Shown here in pieces: positions 6,320 to 8,688 of a stretch of DNA of 8,688 nucleotides (its first letter is position 1; each line of letters begins with the position of its first letter). The notes under the pieces are model-generated. The model saw nothing but the letters and a program-made list of their open reading frames with translations. It ran no database searches and was not told where the DNA came from. The DNA comes from Myxococcales bacterium (GTDB lineage Bacteria; Myxococcota; Polyangia; Fen-1088), in NCBI GenBank assembly GCA_003153875.1, contig PMBY01000331.1, positions 81,539 to 90,226 on the forward strand. Reading direction: 5' to 3'. A program made the position numbers and the translations under genes.

Positions 6320-7585
6320 GTGCGGGAACCCATGGCAACCAGACTTTGCCCCCAGTGCAACACCGCCGCTGAGCCAGCCGCTCGCTTCTGCGGCGTTTGC
6401 GGCGCGCCCATACCCGTGGCGGCACCGGGTGCTTCTGGGAACTTCGAGCGGGCGCTCGACCGAGCCCTCCAGTCGGCGCTGGCGCAGCCTAGCGGGATCC
6501 GTGCGATGAGCCCCGCCGCTGGCGTTCCTGTGACTCCAGCCAGTTCTGGCCGATCCGGACCCGTTGCTTCGCGTCCGCTCACTCCCGCGCCGATTGCCGC
6601 CAGTCCCCGGCCGGCGTCCCTGGACAGCCTAGTGGGTCGGACCCTCAACAACCGCTATCAGGTTGAACGCAAGATCGGCGAAGGAGGATTCGGCGCGGTC
6701 TTCGAGGGCACGCAGCTCGCTACCGGGCGGTCCGTGGCGCTCAAGATCCTGCATCCCCATAGCGTGGCCGACGCCACCGTGGTGGCTCGTTTCCGGCGCG
6801 AAGCCGAGGCCTGCTCGCAGCTGCGCAACCCGCACACCGTCACCATCTACGATTTCGACCAGACCGAGGACGGAGTCCTCTACCTGGCCATGGAGTTGGT
6901 CCGAGGCGAAAGCCTGCAGGAGATCCAGCACCGGGACGGCGTCATCGAAGCCAGTCGCGCTCTTTGCATCTTGGACCAGGTCGCGGAAGCGCTGGGCGAG
7001 GCGCACGACAAGGGCATTGTCCATCGTGACATGAAGCCCGAGAACATCATGGTCGAGCGGCGTGGCGGGGCAGATTTCGTCAAAGTGCTCGACTTCGGAA
7101 TCGCCAAGATCCTGTCCGGTGAGGGAAGCAAGATCATTCCCGCGCTGACGGCTATCGGGCAGACAGTGGGAACCCTGGAATTCATGTCGCCCGAGCAGCT
7201 GCGCGGCAAGGCGCTCGACGGGCGTTCGGATATCTACGCGCTGGGCATGGTCGCCTACGAGATGCTCACCGGGCAGCTTCCTTTCAAAGGCGCGAAGAGC
7301 ACTACGGAAGTCATCCAGTTCCACCTGCAGGAGGCCGCCCCTCCCCCGTCCAGTTTGCGACCCGACCTGGCGATCCCAACCGCGGTTGACGAAGTGGTTC
7401 TGAAAATGGTGGCCAAGGGTTGCGATGACCGTCACGAAAGCGCTGTGGCGCTTCGCCAACACATCGCCGAGGTTCTCGCCACCCTAGATGCCGCTCCCGT
7501 GCGAAGGGAAGCGAAGCGCGTGGTGGCGGTGGTGGGGGCGATCTTGGTGGTGGTGGGAACGGCGATTTATCTGCTGTCGAGATAG
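6320..7585 (+). CDS. Zinc-ribbon Hanks-type Ser/Thr protein kinase, tail-anchored in the membrane
   Basis: 421 residues from GTG 6320; ATG 6332 (residue 5) is the alternative. A zinc ribbon (C10-x2-C13, C24-x2-C27) is followed by a Pro/Ala/Ser-rich linker (about 30-100) and a full kinase domain (about 113-390). Seen are the glycine loop GEGGFG (120-125), VALK with catalytic Lys142, helix-C Glu161, HRDMKPEN (235-242, catalytic D237, N242), DFG (258-260), SPE (290-292), D304 in the GRSDIYALG segment and R371. Thr277, Thr282 and Thr285 in the activation loop are candidate autophosphorylation sites. One transmembrane helix (about 400-418) leaves only three residues beyond it, so there is no sensor ectodomain of the PASTA or NHL type. 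It immediately follows the PP2C gene without a gap and shares a promoter with it and the FHA gene. It should phosphorylate cytoplasmic proteins, plausibly the FHA partner. Its target and input signal are unknown. Confidence 0.94.
   Translation: MREPMATRLCPQCNTAAEPAARFCGVCGAPIPVAAPGASGNFERALDRALQSALAQPSGIRAMSPAAGVPVTPASSGRSGPVASRPLTPAPIAASPRPASLDSLVGRTLNNRYQVERKIGEGGFGAVFEGTQLATGRSVALKILHPHSVADATVVARFRREAEACSQLRNPHTVTIYDFDQTEDGVLYLAMELVRGESLQEIQHRDGVIEASRALCILDQVAEALGEAHDKGIVHRDMKPENIMVERRGGADFVKVLDFGIAKILSGEGSKIIPALTAIGQTVGTLEFMSPEQLRGKALDGRSDIYALGMVAYEMLTGQLPFKGAKSTTEVIQFHLQEAAPPPSSLRPDLAIPTAVDEVVLKMVAKGCDDRHESAVALRQHIAEVLATLDAAPVRREAKRVVAVVGAILVVVGTAIYLLSR
7522..7557 (+). other. G-rich tract with two potential two-tier G-quadruplexes
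   Basis: Runs of GG separated by single bases occur in two blocks, 7522-7538 and 7546-7557, inside the part of the kinase gene that encodes the membrane helix. The pattern follows from Val (GTG) and Gly codons, so it may be only a by-product of coding for a hydrophobic helix. Confidence 0.3.
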
Positions 7586-8560
7586 CTACCTGACCACGCT
7601 GAAGAACCGGCCCAAGCGAATAGACTTGAACCATTCGGCCACGCCTTCGGGCGACCAACCGCCGAATGCTGGATCACGCGACCACCACACCACGAGCGCG
7701 CGGCCCTTGACGTTGTCGTAGGGCACGAAGCCCCAGACGCGAGAATCGCGCGAGTTGTCGCGGTTGTCGCCCATGACGAAAACGCTGCGCGGGGGGACCA
7801 CGCGGGGCCCCCAGTCCTGCGGGGGCTGGTTCGGATCCTGGTAGACCTTGTGGGTCTTGCTGCCCAGGCTCTCGATCCACAATTCGCAATCGCGCGCCTC
7901 CTCGGGGCTGCGACCTTCGTTGTAGCGACATTCGCCGGCGACACGCTGACGAACCATGGGTTGACCGTTGATGAAGACCTGGTTGTGGCGAAGTTCGACC
8001 GAATCACCGGGCAGCCCCACCACGCGCTTGATGAAGTCCGTGGAAGGATCGGGCGGATAGCGGAAGACGATGATGTCGCCGCGCTGGGGATCGCTGAATT
8101 CCACGACCTTCTTGTTGGTAAACGGGATCCCGATGCCGTAGGCAAACTTCGACACAAAGATGTGGTCCCCGATCTCTAGGGTCGGGATCATCGACCCCGA
8201 GGGGATCTGGAAGGCTTCCACCACGAAGGCGCGCAGGAGCAGGGCCACCGCCAGAGCCACCCCGATCGACTCGGCGTACTCACGCGCGGTCGACTTGCGC
8301 GCAAAGGCCAGGTGCTTGTCCATGCGTTCATCGAGAGCCGAAATGGCCTCGCGCATGCGCTCGAAGTCGTCGCCCTTGGCAGCTGACTCGACATCGGCCA
8401 CGGCCAACTCGATCTCGGCGGCCACCGTCTGCGGGATGCGATAGCTCCTCCGCTTGAGAATGCGCCGCGACTCTCTGACCAGATGCTTGCCCTCGTCGCG
8501 AGCCCGGTTCCAGTACCTGTGCGTCCGCCACGCGGACCATAGCTTGGTCATCATGTTCAT
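7586..8560 (-). CDS. lepB: Signal peptidase I
   Basis: 324 residues. It cleaves Sec and Tat signal peptides at the outer face of the inner membrane with a Ser/Lys dyad. Box B is PSGSMIPTL (120-128) with nucleophile Ser123. Box D is [11 protein letters not shown] (177-187) with general base Lys178. Box E is [17 protein letters not shown] (264-280). One transmembrane helix lies at about 97-115, directly before the catalytic domain. The 95 residues before it are charged, helical and without a second span, unlike the two-span E. coli enzyme. Two cysteines (C211, C225) in an insert between boxes D and E could form a disulfide like that in E. coli LepB. The ATG at 8560 overlaps the lepA stop (ATGA), giving a lepA-lepB operon with probable translational coupling. 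The stop abuts the convergent kinase stop. Confidence 0.95.
   Translation of the reverse strand: MNMMTKLWSAWRTHRYWNRARDEGKHLVRESRRILKRRSYRIPQTVAAEIELAVADVESAAKGDDFERMREAISALDERMDKHLAFARKSTAREYAESIGVALAVALLLRAFVVEAFQIPSGSMIPTLEIGDHIFVSKFAYGIGIPFTNKKVVEFSDPQRGDIIVFRYPPDPSTDFIKRVVGLPGDSVELRHNQVFINGQPMVRQRVAGECRYNEGRSPEEARDCELWIESLGSKTHKVYQDPNQPPQDWGPRVVPPRSVFVMGDNRDNSRDSRVWGFVPYDNVKGRALVVWWSRDPAFGGWSPEGVAEWFKSIRLGRFFSVVR
8557..8560 (-). other. ATGA overlap of lepA stop and lepB start
   Basis: The lepB ATG (8560-8558) and lepA TGA (8559-8557) share two bases. No separate promoter or Shine-Dalgarno spacer is possible between them, so lepB translation is likely coupled to lepA. Confidence 0.85.
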
Positions 8561-8688
8561 TCGACCTTGAGGATGGCCAGGAAGGCCTCTTGCGGGATTT
8601 CCACGTTTCCGACCTGTTTCATCCGCTTCTTACCTTCCTTCTGTTTCTCCAACAACTTGCGTTTGCGGGTGATGTCGCCACCGTAGCA
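8557..8688 (-). CDS. lepA: Elongation factor 4 (LepA GTPase), C-terminal end only
   Basis: The last 43 codons are present; the rest lies beyond the window. The translation starts [20 protein letters not shown] and ends [11 protein letters not shown]. This is the highly conserved C-terminal domain of LepA/EF4, including its basic Lys/Arg-rich segment and the IPQEAF motif. EF4 is a ribosome-binding translational GTPase. Pairing of lepA and lepB in one operon is widespread in bacteria. The TGA stop (8559-8557) overlaps the lepB ATG. Confidence 0.95.
   Translation of the reverse strand, partial: CYGGDITRKRKLLEKQKEGKKRMKQVGNVEIPQEAFLAILKVE

Noticed and set aside
4077..7585. The operon as part of a type VI secretion locus
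   Set aside because: Only the regulatory trio resembles it; no Tss, Hcp, VgrG or ClpV-like gene is present in the window.

Overview
The window is GC-rich, densely coding bacterial chromosome. I infer a deltaproteobacterium in the broad sense, most likely Myxococcota (myxobacteria). The reasons are a membrane-anchored Hanks-type Ser/Thr kinase clustered with a PP2C phosphatase and an FHA protein, N-terminal zinc ribbons on signalling proteins, a signal peptidase I with a long N-terminal extension next to lepA, and large uncharacterised secreted proteins. No marker gene in the window fixes the taxonomy. I see no rRNA, tRNA, CRISPR array, insertion sequence or phage gene.

Layout. 1-144 (+) is the C-terminal end of an unrecognised protein. 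145-314 is a gene-free gap with a perfect 9-bp inverted repeat and a short imperfect direct repeat. 315-1340 (+) is a PiT-family inorganic phosphate transporter. It converges, with 7 nt between, on a minus-strand pair: a predicted lipoprotein (about 3962 to 2796) followed by a secreted protein of the zinc-dependent phospholipase C/P1-nuclease-like fold (2799-1348). That pair overlaps by four bases (GTGA), so it is probably translationally coupled. Divergent from the pair, and probably driven by a sigma70-like promoter at 3925-3953, is a three-gene plus-strand operon: a zinc-ribbon/double-FHA protein (4077-4985), a membrane-anchored PP2C phosphatase (5042-6319) and a zinc-ribbon, tail-anchored Ser/Thr kinase (6320-7585). 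The kinase and the minus-strand signal peptidase I gene (8560-7586) abut stop codon to stop codon with no base between. lepB overlaps the end of lepA (8688-8557, partial) by ATGA.

How the genes may work together. The FHA, PP2C and kinase genes supply a phosphothreonine reader, eraser and writer from one transcript. This matches the logic of the PpkA/PppA/Fha pathway of type VI secretion, but no secretion genes are visible here. The divergent lipoprotein and phospholipase-like protein are cell-envelope proteins of unknown role. The second appears to have lost several metal-binding histidines of its fold and may be a binding protein rather than an enzyme. The lepA-lepB pair is housekeeping (translation and protein export), and the phosphate transporter looks independent. 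The most promising candidates for something undescribed are the compact signalling operon and the envelope pair facing it.
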